Part shown: piece after piece, positions 8,482-18,056 of the stretch
How the letters are laid out: every line of letters starts with the position of its first letter
How positions within the stretch are numbered: position 1 is the stretch's first letter
Assembly: GCA_017303455.1 (NCBI GenBank)
Contig: JAFLBM010000002.1
Location: forward strand, 62,001 to 126,000
Direction: 5' to 3'
Source: Chitinophagales bacterium
Lineage (GTDB): Bacteria; Bacteroidota; Bacteroidia; Chitinophagales; Chitinophagaceae
DNA: 64,000 nt
The notes under the pieces: generated by a model
Told to the model about the DNA's origin: nothing
Seen by the model: only the letters and a program-made list of their open reading frames with translations
Database searches by the model: none
Made by a program: the position numbers and the translations under genes

Positions 8482-9102
8482 ATGCTTAAAAGAACCAAAG
8501 GTCGTCTCCTGCTTACATTGCTGGTGATCACCGGTATGGCAGGAACCCTCAACGATGCTTCCATTGGCAGTAAAGAAAGAAAATTTGCTGTCCAGCACCT
8601 GAAAGAAACAAAAACGAATTTGCTGAAAAGCGTAAAAGGATTGTCGGAAGCGCAACTGAATTTTAAACCGGCAGCAGACCGCTGGAGTGTGAAAGATTGT
8701 TTTTACCATATTACTTTAGTCGAAAATGGTTTATGGGCCATGTTTGAAGCCACTATGAAAACACCGGCCACCCCGGAGAAGCGGTCAGAGATAAAAGTTT
8801 CCGATGAAGAGATCGTAAAAATGATAGCAAACCGGAGCCAGAAAGCAAAAGCGGCTGAACCCTTTTTACCTGGAAAAGCCAGCTGGCAAAATATGACGGA
8901 AGCCATCGCTGCGTTTAAAGCCTCCCGCGGGGAACACCTGAAATATGTGAAGAGCACTACAGAAGACCTGCGTAACCATGTTTTCCAGTTGCCTTTCGGA
9001 TCTATTGATGGTTACCAGTTCCTGCTTTTTATGTCGGCACACTCTGACCGGCACACCCAACAGATCAATGAAGTGAAAGCAGATCCCAATTTTCCCAAAT
9101 AA
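8482..9102 (+). CDS. Secreted DinB-like four-helix protein
   Basis: 206 residues. An N-terminal hydrophobic segment (about residues 9-24, LLLTLLVITGMAG) looks like a signal peptide, then comes a DinB/YfiT-like four-helix bundle. Family marks include LNFKPAADRWSVKDCFYHIT with the first conserved His and the late HSDRHTQQI pair of histidines, the usual metal-binding positions. Bacteroidota carry many DinB-like proteins; their function is mostly unknown, though relatives are thiol-dependent transferases. Monocistronic, ended by a strong terminator at 9128-9164. Confidence 0.85.
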   Translation: MLKRTKGRLLLTLLVITGMAGTLNDASIGSKERKFAVQHLKETKTNLLKSVKGLSEAQLNFKPAADRWSVKDCFYHITLVENGLWAMFEATMKTPATPEKRSEIKVSDEEIVKMIANRSQKAKAAEPFLPGKASWQNMTEAIAAFKASRGEHLKYVKSTTEDLRNHVFQLPFGSIDGYQFLLFMSAHSDRHTQQINEVKADPNFPK

Positions 9103-9127
9103 TAACTAATTCAAGGTTGAAAAACCC

Positions 9128-9164
9128 GGCCCCGGTTTACACAAAGAAGCCGGGGCATTTTTTT
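9128..9164. terminator. Strong bidirectional terminator
   Basis: Stem GCCCCGG (9129-9135) / CCGGGGC (9150-9156) with a 14-nt loop. A run of seven T follows on the plus strand, and a TTTTT run follows the reverse hairpin on the minus strand. It lies between the convergent DinB-like gene and the 827-residue envelope-protein gene. Confidence 0.8.
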
Positions 9165-9166
9165 CA

Positions 9167-11650
9167 TTAAAAGGCCTTACCGGCAGGTGCTATTATCTTT
9201 TCGATCATCAGCATTTTGCCATCATACGTCATTCCTTCCACCACCACTTTAAAACTTTTGGTTCTGTCTGTATTATAAAAGATCAAAGGAACTTTTACAT
9301 TCACTCCTGCAATATTGATATCCGGTTTCCAATAAAGGGTCATCCGCTGATCAGGTGTGTCATTATTTTTTACAGGGACTTTATAGTCTGGTGAGTAGAA
9401 TTCTTTGATGATTGAATAGCCGTTAATACTCATGACTTCCCCGGCAGTTGGTACAGACTGTATAAAATCTGAGCCACGCTTTGTGTAAATAGCCAGCACA
9501 CCTCCGGCACCGTTACCATTTGCTCCTGCAAAAGAACTAAACACTTTAACCATTGCTACCTGGTTAGCGGGGATCGTGGCAATTACGCTGGTGGGAGTTT
9601 CAATCTCATCAAGAAAAACCACCATTGATATATTCCCTAATGAGCTAATTGTGGGATTTTGCCTGTAAAATAGTTTGTATTGAGCCACTCCATCAGCACT
9701 CGGGTTCACACTCGGCTTAAGAGGATCTGGCTTCTCTTCATCAGTAAAATTAGGTTCAATAATTGTAAGGCCTGGAACTCTTGAACGTAAATAATCAAAA
9801 ATATTAGGGTAAGGAGTTAGATCCTCTTCCAGGAAATTTAATTTTCTTACTGCATCGCCGGCAAATAACCCATTCACATATTTTCCTTCAAACTCTTCCA
9901 ACTTCGTTTTAATAATGCCTTTAACAGTCACACCTTCAAGTATGACTCCTTTCTCATTTGTAAACCGGGAATAGTCATCGACCATTTTCTTTTTTACCTC
10001 TTGCTGTCCCTTGTCACTTGTTGCATAATAATCCGTCCAATCCCTTGCAGGAATAAACAAGCCATTTCGCAACGAATCTGTATCAGGTTTTATATCCACG
10101 AACCTGCTTTTCTTTCCCCGGATATCGCTGAATAATACGCTGGCCTTCCCAAAAAAAATGAGCGAATCGATACTGTATCTTCCATTTGCATCTGTTTTTA
10201 CCAGTTGAGCAGTCTTGCTGGAATCAGCGGCCACGATATACAGCAACAGGTCTTTTTCTGCAAAAGGTTTTTTGGTGCCTTCAAGGTTCACCTGTCCTGA
10301 CAAAGTAATATAACCCGGGTCCTTGTATCGGCTAACCGGCAAGGGGTCTTTCACCAGTTGCTCCCATTTGAACCTTCGCCAGCCGTTCGTCATCATCAAA
10401 AGGTCTATCGCATATTTCACCGAATCGCTGCCGGAAGAAAAATAATAAGCGGGATTGTGAACATAGCCTTTAAGATCGGAAGTAAGCAACAGGGAAGAGT
10501 AAATATTATGTTCTCTTTGTAGATGACTTTCAAAAGCTGCATCCGTGACGGCTACTGAAAAATTGCCTTTTACCGTATCAGCAAAGGAAAGTGTAAAATG
10601 ATTTTTACCCCGGCTGTTGATATTAATGGTATCAGCTATCAGCTGAGCAGATTGAACATACTCTTTGTTATCAATAAAGCTCAGCCGCTCTGCCAGGGGA
10701 AGTCCATCCTTATTAAAAACAGTGATATGCAAAATACCTGAAGAAAGATTATTGGTTTTGATCAGCCCGCTGAGTGCAGCTACTCCTTCTTTCAGCGGTT
10801 GTTTAAAAACTACGTTGTGCTGCATCTGCCCGAGAATATAAGCGGAACTAAAGACAGGATCATTTTTAGGCTGGAAGATCTCGAAATGAATACCATCATC
10901 TCCTGTCAGCAACCGGAAGACAACTCCCTTATCTATCACTTTGGGCAGCTCATATTTTTGCCCGGATGCATCATTTTCAAGTTGCACATAATAGCCTGTA
11001 TTTTCAGCTTTGCTGATATCGATCATTCCCATACCATCGTGATAAGAACTAAAATCAGCTATCGTTTCTCCTTTTTCATTCTTCAAAATACCTTTTACCT
11101 CGATGGGTATTCCTTCTTCAGTAGTGGCTTTAAAGGCAATGGTATTGGGTTGTCCCGCCACAAAATTTCCTCCTTCCGGGAAAAATTCCATCCTGGTTTT
11201 TGGATCAGCAGAAGCTGCCGGCTTAGCTTGTTGCTCCTTTCCTGTAACAGCAATCCATCTTTCAAAAAGAAAATCGGGATCATGATTGAGCATGGTGGCG
11301 GTATAGGCCCTGATGATATATTTCCCTGTTGGCAATGTATCGGGAATATCCAGCTGGCCCCGGGACACTGCCAGCACCACCGGGAATGTGTTACGCAGAA
11401 TGATCGATGAATTCTCATTCAGCAGCTCTACAAAAAGGTTACTGCTTTTGTCATACGGGAGGAACTCTGCATACAGGTAGGCTTTGAACCAGATCGTTTG
11501 GCCGGCAAGGTATTCTTCCCTGTCGCAATGCAGGTATAATTTTTCCACCGGGTTTTGGCAGGCCCATTGTTTTAATTTTTCGTCCGGAGACTGGGCGAAA
11601 AATAAAGCAGGCAGGTTTAAAATGACTGCCAGCACTATTACTTTTTTCAT
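9167..11650 (-). CDS. Large exported protein with MG2-like N-terminus and TonB-plug-like C-terminus
   Basis: 827 residues with a signal peptide (KKVIVLAVILNLPALFFAQ). The N-terminal region (about 35-130, YLHCDREEYLAGQTIWFKAYL and TGKYIIRAYT) resembles the macroglobulin MG2 fold. Then follow several beta-sandwich segments, a carboxypeptidase-regulatory-like stretch (LSGQVNLEGTKKPFAEKDLLLYI) and, at about residues 610-735, a TonB-dependent-receptor plug-like domain (DYLRSRVPGLTI ... GGVLAIYTKRG). Such MG2-plus-plug proteins without a barrel are common in Bacteroidota and are thought to sit at the outer membrane. No partner gene is adjacent, so its substrate is unknown. The start is supported by the signal peptide. 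Confidence 0.78.
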   Translation of the reverse strand: MKKVIVLAVILNLPALFFAQSPDEKLKQWACQNPVEKLYLHCDREEYLAGQTIWFKAYLYAEFLPYDKSSNLFVELLNENSSIILRNTFPVVLAVSRGQLDIPDTLPTGKYIIRAYTATMLNHDPDFLFERWIAVTGKEQQAKPAASADPKTRMEFFPEGGNFVAGQPNTIAFKATTEEGIPIEVKGILKNEKGETIADFSSYHDGMGMIDISKAENTGYYVQLENDASGQKYELPKVIDKGVVFRLLTGDDGIHFEIFQPKNDPVFSSAYILGQMQHNVVFKQPLKEGVAALSGLIKTNNLSSGILHITVFNKDGLPLAERLSFIDNKEYVQSAQLIADTININSRGKNHFTLSFADTVKGNFSVAVTDAAFESHLQREHNIYSSLLLTSDLKGYVHNPAYYFSSGSDSVKYAIDLLMMTNGWRRFKWEQLVKDPLPVSRYKDPGYITLSGQVNLEGTKKPFAEKDLLLYIVAADSSKTAQLVKTDANGRYSIDSLIFFGKASVLFSDIRGKKSRFVDIKPDTDSLRNGLFIPARDWTDYYATSDKGQQEVKKKMVDDYSRFTNEKGVILEGVTVKGIIKTKLEEFEGKYVNGLFAGDAVRKLNFLEEDLTPYPNIFDYLRSRVPGLTIIEPNFTDEEKPDPLKPSVNPSADGVAQYKLFYRQNPTISSLGNISMVVFLDEIETPTSVIATIPANQVAMVKVFSSFAGANGNGAGGVLAIYTKRGSDFIQSVPTAGEVMSINGYSIIKEFYSPDYKVPVKNNDTPDQRMTLYWKPDINIAGVNVKVPLIFYNTDRTKSFKVVVEGMTYDGKMLMIEKIIAPAGKAF

Positions 11651-11801
11651 TGACAGACAGGTTCAGCTATGAAATTAGTTCCTGCAGCCTGAAAAGCAAA
11701 GAAAGCCTTGCTTAAATAAGGTTAATTCCCGTTCCAAAAAGCGGTAAAATGCTATTGGAAAAGCTGGCCAAGTTGATTATTTTGTGTCTCTAAACTATTC
11801 T

Positions 11802-12212
11802 ATGAAGCCATTACTTACTTCGCTTTTTTTGATCCTGTTGCTTTCAGGCTGTAAAAAAACCGTTGAAAATATCCAGCAGGACCTGGTGATCAAGGCCATG
11901 ACCGATGGCCAATGGAAGATTACCAGCTTCACCCAGAACGGCAATAATATCACTTCCAGTTTCTCCACGTATACATTTCAATACTACAGCAATAAAACGG
12001 TTGATGCCATTAATAATGGCACCGTGGAAAAAACCGGTACCTGGGATGGCAACGCCTCTACGATGACTACTTCAGCCAATTTTGCCAATGCTTCCAGCCC
12101 ACTTGACCTGATCAATGGTAACTGGCGCATTGACCGCAACAGCTGGACTTATGTGGAGGCCACACAGACCGTTGGCGCTGAAACTAAAACCATGCGTCTT
12201 GATAAACTGTAG
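11802..12212 (+). CDS. Lipoprotein, lipocalin-like
   Basis: About 136 residues from ATG 11802 (MKPLLTSLFLILLLSGCKK); an in-frame ATG at 11784 gives a longer head. The lipobox LLSGC predicts cleavage and lipidation at Cys. The mature part has MTDGQWKITSFTQNGNNITSSFSTYTFQYY, a pattern seen in the small lipocalin-like/DUF4923-type lipoproteins of Bacteroidota. Ligand unknown. It precedes the first T9SS module but is separated by about 195 bp that hold nothing recognisable. Confidence 0.75.
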   Translation: MKPLLTSLFLILLLSGCKKTVENIQQDLVIKAMTDGQWKITSFTQNGNNITSSFSTYTFQYYSNKTVDAINNGTVEKTGTWDGNASTMTTSANFANASSPLDLINGNWRIDRNSWTYVEATQTVGAETKTMRLDKL

Positions 12213-12406
12213 CGCCTTATCAGCTATTTTTGTTGAAATCTTCCGCACCCTCAGTTTTTAAACGTTCAGGCAACGTTGCTGTCGAAACAATTGTTTAGAA
12301 GTATCGAGAAAGTCAGCAATTAAACCTGTAACAAGCCATACGGGAACAATTTTTGCACCGTATTCATTTCATTGTTTGTAAGGAAAACTATTAAAACTGC
12401 CCGATT

Positions 12407-15400
12407 TTGAGACTTGTGTTGCGGAAGCACTTTACCAGGCTGATTGCTTTACTGATATTCATTTTATCAGACCTGTTTAGCTATTCACAAAATCCTGTTG
12501 CCAATTTTACAGGCACCCCTTTATCAGGCTGTTCCCCGCTCATTGTCAATTTCCAGGATCTGTCGAGTGGTAATCCTACTTCCTGGAACTGGAATTTCGG
12601 AAATGGAAATACATCAACACTTCAAAATCCCACAGCAAGCTATTTTACACCCGGTACTTATACCGTTCAGCTGACTGCCACCAATGCCAATGGCTCCAAC
12701 ACACTGACCCGTACACAATATGTAACGGTTTACGAGCCACCTGTTGTCAATTTTTCTGCTGATAATACCAGTGGTTGCTTTCCTTTAAGAGTACAGTTCA
12801 CAGACCTTTCCACTGCCGGTTCCGGTAATACCAACGTGAGCTGGAGCTGGGATTTTGGAAACGGGATTACATCTTCTTTACAAAATCCTTTTGTCACTTA
12901 TACCACAGCCGGGTTATTTACAGTTACACTCAGGGTTACGAATGATAAAGGCTGTACCCGTACAATCAGCCGGCCGGCATATATAGCAGTAACACCAGGT
13001 GTTGTTGCCGGCTTTACTAATACACAAGCAACCGTCTGTAGTGCTCCTGCCAATATCAGTTTCACCAATACCTCAACGGGTCCCGGTGTGCTGAGTTATC
13101 AATGGGACTTTGGGGATGCCGGTACATCAACAGCTCAAAATCCTTCTCATACTTATACTGCTAACGGATCTTATATTGTCACCCTCGTGACATCAAGTAG
13201 TGCTGGTTGCGTGGACACATTTCGTACTGCCGTTCCAATCGTCATCGGTGGATTTACCACTTCCTTTACTTCTCCTGCCAGTGTTTGTACAAACGAATTG
13301 GCCACATTTACCAATACATCAACACCAGCCCCGGTGAATGCAAACTGGACATTTGGAGATGCCGGAACAGCAACAGGCATCAACGCTGCACACAGTTATG
13401 GCCTTCCCGGCACTTACACGGTCTGGCTTTATAATACCTATTCAACCTGTGTGGATTCCATTTCACAAACGATCACTGTGAATAGCAGGCCAACCGCCAA
13501 CTTTAATGCCCCCATCACTTCCCGGTGCCAGCCGGACCTGACCGTTAATTTCCAGGATTTTTCTGCAGGCGCTGTTAGCTGGCAATGGGATTTTGGGGAT
13601 GGATCACCAATTTCTACGCTACAAAATCCCTCGCATACCTATACTAATTATGGTGCTTATAATGTTTCTCTTATTGTTTCAAATGCAGCAGGCTGCACGG
13701 ATACCATTGTAAGGCCTGCTTATATCAGGGTACAAAGGGCCACTATTGCTGTGAATGGTTTGCCGGTCCGTGGTTGTGTCCACTATACGATCTCTCCTGT
13801 GCCTGTAATTAATTCTGTTGATGCCATTACTTCTTATGAATGGGATTTTGGGGATGGAATTGGCACATCCACATTGCCTAATCCTAATTATACTTACAGC
13901 ATACAAGGGACATATACTGTACGACTCATCATTACGACAAGTACCGGTTGCAGGGATACATTACTACTACCTGGTGCTGTACGGGTGGGTACAAAACCAA
14001 CTGCTGATTTTTCAGCTTCACCAATTCCCGTCTGTGCACATCAACCGGTTAATTTCCTGGATGCCACTACTCCTGCTGCTGATGAGTGGCAATGGAATTT
14101 TGGGGATGGAGGTACATCGCTTCTGCAAAATCCAACCCATAATTACAATGACACCGGTTATTTTTCTGTCACACTGATTGCAACCAATAACGGATGTGCG
14201 GATACTCTAGTGCGACCAAATTATATCTATGTATTTCCCCCGATTGCAGCATTCACCGTTATTCCCGATTGCATTAACAGGTTACGCTTCAGTTTCACCG
14301 ATCTTTCAATAATAAATCCGGCACTGGTGCCACTGAGCTGGGAGTGGGATTTTGGTGATGGCAGTCCATTAGTGACTACGCAAAATCCTGTTCATACATT
14401 TCCCGGTTTGGGTTCTTATATTGTACAACTTATAGTAAGAAATGGAAGTTGTGCCGATACCACTATCCGGACAATCCGGGTCGTAAATGAGGCTCCTAAT
14501 TTTATAGCAAATATTACCAACGTTTGCAAAGCGGCTACTGTAACTTTCTCGGCTACTAATATTACTCCTTCAAATATTACTAACTATTTCTGGGATTTCG
14601 GAGACGGGGTTCAGCAAAATACTACTTCCGGTACAATTGCTCATTATTATTCTGTCTCGGGTAGTTACGCTATACGGCTCATCATTACAGATGTAAACGG
14701 ATGCCAGGATACGATTATCAGGAATAATTATATCCGTATCAACGGACCCCTTACTAATTTTTCGGCTACAAACGTTGCTGGTTGTACCGGACTGACAACA
14801 ACATTCAATGACCTTTCCACCACCGACGGTTTAAATAATATAGTGAACTGGGAATGGAATTTTGGGGATGGTGTTATTCAAAACTTCAGCAGCCCTCCTT
14901 TTCAGCACCTGTATACTGTTCCCGGTACTTATTCTGTTAAATTAAAGATCACCGATGCTGCCGGTTGTACAGACAGCATAACACTTAATAATCTTGTCAC
15001 CGTAACTGACCCTGTTCCTGATTTTGTTTCTGCAGATACCCTGACATGTCCCGGGGCCACCGTCAGTTTCACCAATACTTCTGTTGCAACAACTTTCAGC
15101 AGCCAGTGGAGTTTTGGGGATGGGAATTCCTCTCTGCTGACATCTCCAACAAATATTTATACAGCAACAGGCTTATACAATGTTAAACTCAGGATACAGG
15201 ATATATATGGTTGTGCAGATTCCATTACCAAGAATATTTATATCAGGGTTGATACTCCTTTTGCAAATTTCACTGCCAGTGATACTGCCGGAGGTTGCAC
15301 CCCGCTTGAAATTCAATTCACCAATACATCATCCTTCTATTCTTCTGTATTATGGAATTTCGGAACCGGGCAGGGAACATCAGCCCTGAATAACCCTGTT

Positions 15401-16792
15401 CACTATTATTCCACACCGGGTACTTATACCGTAAAATTAGTAGTCACAAGCCCTGGTGGTTGCCTTGATTCCACTTTCCAGACCATTACTGTTTTTGATA
15501 CAACAGGTGCCAGGTTGGATTATACGCCGGTTGCCGGTTGTAAACCTCTTTCTATTGGTTTAAATGTGATAAGTACCGTTACCGGGGGCTCCTATTTCTG
15601 GGATTTTGGAGATGGTAATATTTTAAATACTACTTCTCCAAACGTTAATCATATTTATACTTCTTACGGCAGCTTTGTTCCCAAAGTAATTCTCCGGGAT
15701 CCTGCAGGTTGTTTAATTCCGCTTGAAGGAATTGATACTTTACTTGTCAGCGGAGCTGATCCTAATTTTGGTTTGAATCAAACTCTTTTCTGTGACAGTG
15801 GATTCGTCAACTTCAGCGACTCCACCATGTTTAACGACCCGGTCATCAGCTACAACTGGTCATTTGGAGATGGCGGTACTTCTGCTTTACAAAACCCATC
15901 TCACCAATACACATCGCCGGGGTTATATACCGTATCACTCGATGTGCAAACGCAGAGCGGATGTCGTGATACAGCTATCAAACAGCAGATCGTAAAAGTG
16001 GTGGAAAGCCCGTTAATTTCGATTAATGGTGATAATGAGATTTGTATCAATGAATCCATTTTGCATACCGGTGTATTTCTGCGACCGGATACATCTGCCG
16101 TGTCATGGCAATGGACCTTTCCAAATGGAAATACTTCTTCGTTACAAAATCCGCTGTTACAATTTTATAACACCGCAGGGAGTTTTATTGTAACAAGCAT
16201 TGCCACTAACAGCAGCGGTTGTGCTGATACCACTACACAGAATATTACTGTTCATCCGTTGCCCACAGTTACGCTACCCGGGCAAATGACAGTGCAGGCC
16301 GGATTCCCGGTTACTATTCCTGCCACTTATACACCCAATACGATCAACTGGCAGTGGTCGCCTGCCACCGGGTTAAGTTGTACCAACTGCCCCACCCCGG
16401 ATGCCGGACCAAAATTTAATACTAATTATACTGTATTGTTTACAGATGCAAACGGGTGCCGGAATACAGGTACGGTTGAAGTAATTGTTATTTGTAAAGA
16501 TGCCAACCTCTTTATCCCGAATACATTCTCACCCAACGGCGATGGCAGCAATGATATTTTTTACCCGAGAGGAAGAGGATTATTCAGTGTAAAAGTGTTG
16601 CGCATTTTCAATCGCTGGGGTGAAGTGGTTTTTGAAAGACAGAATTTTCAGCCTAATGACCCGTTGGCCGGCTGGAACGGAACTTATAAAGGAAAGAAAC
16701 CACAGGCCGATGTATATGTTTACCAGGCGGAAGTATTTTGTGATAACGGTGATACTATCAAATTAAATGGAAATATTTCTTTGATACTCTGA
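12407..16792 (+). CDS. Giant PKD-repeat surface protein with T9SS type-B (gliding motility) C-terminal domain
   Basis: 1461 residues, exported. A hydrophobic signal segment (RLIALLIFILSDLFSYSQ) is followed by about 15 PKD-like domains spaced about 85-100 residues apart, each with a W-x-F-G-[DN]-[GA] core and a T-Y-x-V-x-L strand. Several modules have degenerate cores (FGTGQG, WTFPNGN). The last ~95 residues (FIPNTFSPNGDGSNDIFYP ... IFNRWGEVVFER ... GWNGTYKGK) are the gliding-motility-associated/type-B sorting domain, so the protein should be exported by the type IX system. The only plausible starts are TTG 12407, GTG 12416 or TTG 12419; no ATG is available before the signal peptide. Its stop overlaps the start of a PorP/SprF gene by one base, marking a translationally coupled pair. 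Confidence 0.93.
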   Translation: MRLVLRKHFTRLIALLIFILSDLFSYSQNPVANFTGTPLSGCSPLIVNFQDLSSGNPTSWNWNFGNGNTSTLQNPTASYFTPGTYTVQLTATNANGSNTLTRTQYVTVYEPPVVNFSADNTSGCFPLRVQFTDLSTAGSGNTNVSWSWDFGNGITSSLQNPFVTYTTAGLFTVTLRVTNDKGCTRTISRPAYIAVTPGVVAGFTNTQATVCSAPANISFTNTSTGPGVLSYQWDFGDAGTSTAQNPSHTYTANGSYIVTLVTSSSAGCVDTFRTAVPIVIGGFTTSFTSPASVCTNELATFTNTSTPAPVNANWTFGDAGTATGINAAHSYGLPGTYTVWLYNTYSTCVDSISQTITVNSRPTANFNAPITSRCQPDLTVNFQDFSAGAVSWQWDFGDGSPISTLQNPSHTYTNYGAYNVSLIVSNAAGCTDTIVRPAYIRVQRATIAVNGLPVRGCVHYTISPVPVINSVDAITSYEWDFGDGIGTSTLPNPNYTYSIQGTYTVRLIITTSTGCRDTLLLPGAVRVGTKPTADFSASPIPVCAHQPVNFLDATTPAADEWQWNFGDGGTSLLQNPTHNYNDTGYFSVTLIATNNGCADTLVRPNYIYVFPPIAAFTVIPDCINRLRFSFTDLSIINPALVPLSWEWDFGDGSPLVTTQNPVHTFPGLGSYIVQLIVRNGSCADTTIRTIRVVNEAPNFIANITNVCKAATVTFSATNITPSNITNYFWDFGDGVQQNTTSGTIAHYYSVSGSYAIRLIITDVNGCQDTIIRNNYIRINGPLTNFSATNVAGCTGLTTTFNDLSTTDGLNNIVNWEWNFGDGVIQNFSSPPFQHLYTVPGTYSVKLKITDAAGCTDSITLNNLVTVTDPVPDFVSADTLTCPGATVSFTNTSVATTFSSQWSFGDGNSSLLTSPTNIYTATGLYNVKLRIQDIYGCADSITKNIYIRVDTPFANFTASDTAGGCTPLEIQFTNTSSFYSSVLWNFGTGQGTSALNNPVHYYSTPGTYTVKLVVTSPGGCLDSTFQTITVFDTTGARLDYTPVAGCKPLSIGLNVISTVTGGSYFWDFGDGNILNTTSPNVNHIYTSYGSFVPKVILRDPAGCLIPLEGIDTLLVSGADPNFGLNQTLFCDSGFVNFSDSTMFNDPVISYNWSFGDGGTSALQNPSHQYTSPGLYTVSLDVQTQSGCRDTAIKQQIVKVVESPLISINGDNEICINESILHTGVFLRPDTSAVSWQWTFPNGNTSSLQNPLLQFYNTAGSFIVTSIATNSSGCADTTTQNITVHPLPTVTLPGQMTVQAGFPVTIPATYTPNTINWQWSPATGLSCTNCPTPDAGPKFNTNYTVLFTDANGCRNTGTVEVIVICKDANLFIPNTFSPNGDGSNDIFYPRGRGLFSVKVLRIFNRWGEVVFERQNFQPNDPLAGWNGTYKGKKPQADVYVYQAEVFCDNGDTIKLNGNISLIL

Positions 16793-17814
16793 TGCAGCAA
16801 ATAAAGCGGCCGATATTATCTCTTGTATTAACCATCCTGTTATTGAACACAGCAGTGGTTGCCCAGGATATTCATTTCTCTCAATTCTTTGAAGCCCCCT
16901 TGTTGCGTAACCCATCATTGGCCGGCATCTTCTCCGGTGATGTGAGGGTACAGGCCGTTTACCGGGATCAGTGGAACAGTGTGACCAATGCTTACCGCAC
17001 GGTTTCATTAAATGGAGAATATAAAATGCCTGTTGGAAAGGGTGATGATTTTGTTACTATGGGGATGCAGGTATTGCATGACCGTGCCGGATCAATCGGC
17101 TGGACCTCCACCCACATTTTACCCGCCCTGAATTATCATAAGGCCTTAAGCAGTGACCGTAACAGGTATTTGTCACTTGGTTTTATGGGAGGTATGGTGC
17201 AACGGGGTTTTGATCGTTCCAAAATGACAACCAATTCGCAATACGATGGCGGAGGTGATGGTGAAACTTTTCAAACAGCCTCTTATATTTATCTTGATGG
17301 CAGTGTGGGCCTGAGTTATAATTCCAGTATCAATGATAACCCGGATAATAATTTTTTTATTGGTGCTGCCTATCATCATTTCAACCGTCCTTCCTATTCT
17401 TTTTACAGGAATCCAACTATTGAATTGTACCCCAAGTGGGTGTATTCCGGTGGCATCAAACTTGGTGTTACGGACTATGCTTATGTGACTTTGCAGGCAG
17501 ATCATTCAAGGCAGGGTGCTTTTAGTGAGACGGTAGCAGGTGGCATGTATGGATTAAAACTGGGCGGAGATCCTGACAAACCTGATTACACGGTTCATGC
17601 CGGTGCATTTCTCCGCTGGAACGATGCCCTGATACCTGTTATTAAAATTGATTATGTTCCTTTTTCAGTAGCCCTCAGCTATGATATCAATATTTCAAAG
17701 CTAAAACCCTCCAGCTATGGCCGTGGTGGTGTGGAGCTATCTGTTTCTTATATTGGCTTCATGGACCGGTTCAACCGCTCGGCTTTGAATTCAACTTTAT
17801 GTCCCAGATTTTAG
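16792..17814 (+). CDS. Type IX secretion system outer-membrane protein, PorP/SprF family
   Basis: 340 residues. Signal peptide ending at VVAQ, then the family opening DIHFSQFFEAPLLRNPSLAGIFSGDVRVQAVYRDQW and a beta-barrel of alternating strands to the C-terminus. PorP/SprF proteins attach or localise type-B sorted cargo at the outer membrane; in Flavobacterium SprF is specific for SprB. Overlap of one base with the upstream PKD cargo gene suggests it serves that protein. A second, independent cargo-PorP pair lies at 31.0-35.7 kb. Confidence 0.94.
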   Translation: MQQIKRPILSLVLTILLLNTAVVAQDIHFSQFFEAPLLRNPSLAGIFSGDVRVQAVYRDQWNSVTNAYRTVSLNGEYKMPVGKGDDFVTMGMQVLHDRAGSIGWTSTHILPALNYHKALSSDRNRYLSLGFMGGMVQRGFDRSKMTTNSQYDGGGDGETFQTASYIYLDGSVGLSYNSSINDNPDNNFFIGAAYHHFNRPSYSFYRNPTIELYPKWVYSGGIKLGVTDYAYVTLQADHSRQGAFSETVAGGMYGLKLGGDPDKPDYTVHAGAFLRWNDALIPVIKIDYVPFSVALSYDINISKLKPSSYGRGGVELSVSYIGFMDRFNRSALNSTLCPRF

Positions 17815-17858
17815 CCAGCTTTTCATAAGTAATTTAAAAATAATTATGATCTTTAACT

Positions 17859-17960
17859 ATGGATACTACAAACTCAAGATTTTTCCTTTTCGTAGCAGCT
17901 ATAGTAATAGGCCTTATTATCATAGTAATGTTCCGTTTCATAAAAAAATTTCTTTCCTAA
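17859..17960 (+). CDS. Possible 33-residue single-pass membrane peptide
   Basis: ATG 17859 to TAA 17958-17960 encodes MDTTNSRFFLFVAAIVIGLI, then a hydrophobic continuation and a basic end (FRFIKKFLS). A polar N-terminus, about 20 hydrophobic residues and a Lys/Arg C-terminus is the layout of a small inner-membrane peptide. It lies in the 241-bp gap between the PorP/SprF gene and the peroxiredoxin. There is no homology evidence and no clear ribosome-binding site, so it remains a candidate. Confidence 0.35.
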   Translation: MDTTNSRFFLFVAAIVIGLIIIVMFRFIKKFLS

Positions 17961-18056
17961 GATTATTTTGAGAACTACCTCATATTTAAACAACCTTTTG
18001 TTTACTCATCTGTTCTATCTCTCGGTTATATTTAACACAATAAATCAGAATAGAAA

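Noticed and set aside
10799..11410. Plus-strand frame of 203 codons inside the MG2/plug gene
   Set aside because: Shadow of a long coding gene with a clear signal peptide on the other strand.
12407..16792. DNA tandem repeat or CRISPR-like array in the PKD gene
   Set aside because: Repeats are at protein level (about 85-100 residues apart) with diverged DNA and no constant spacer length.
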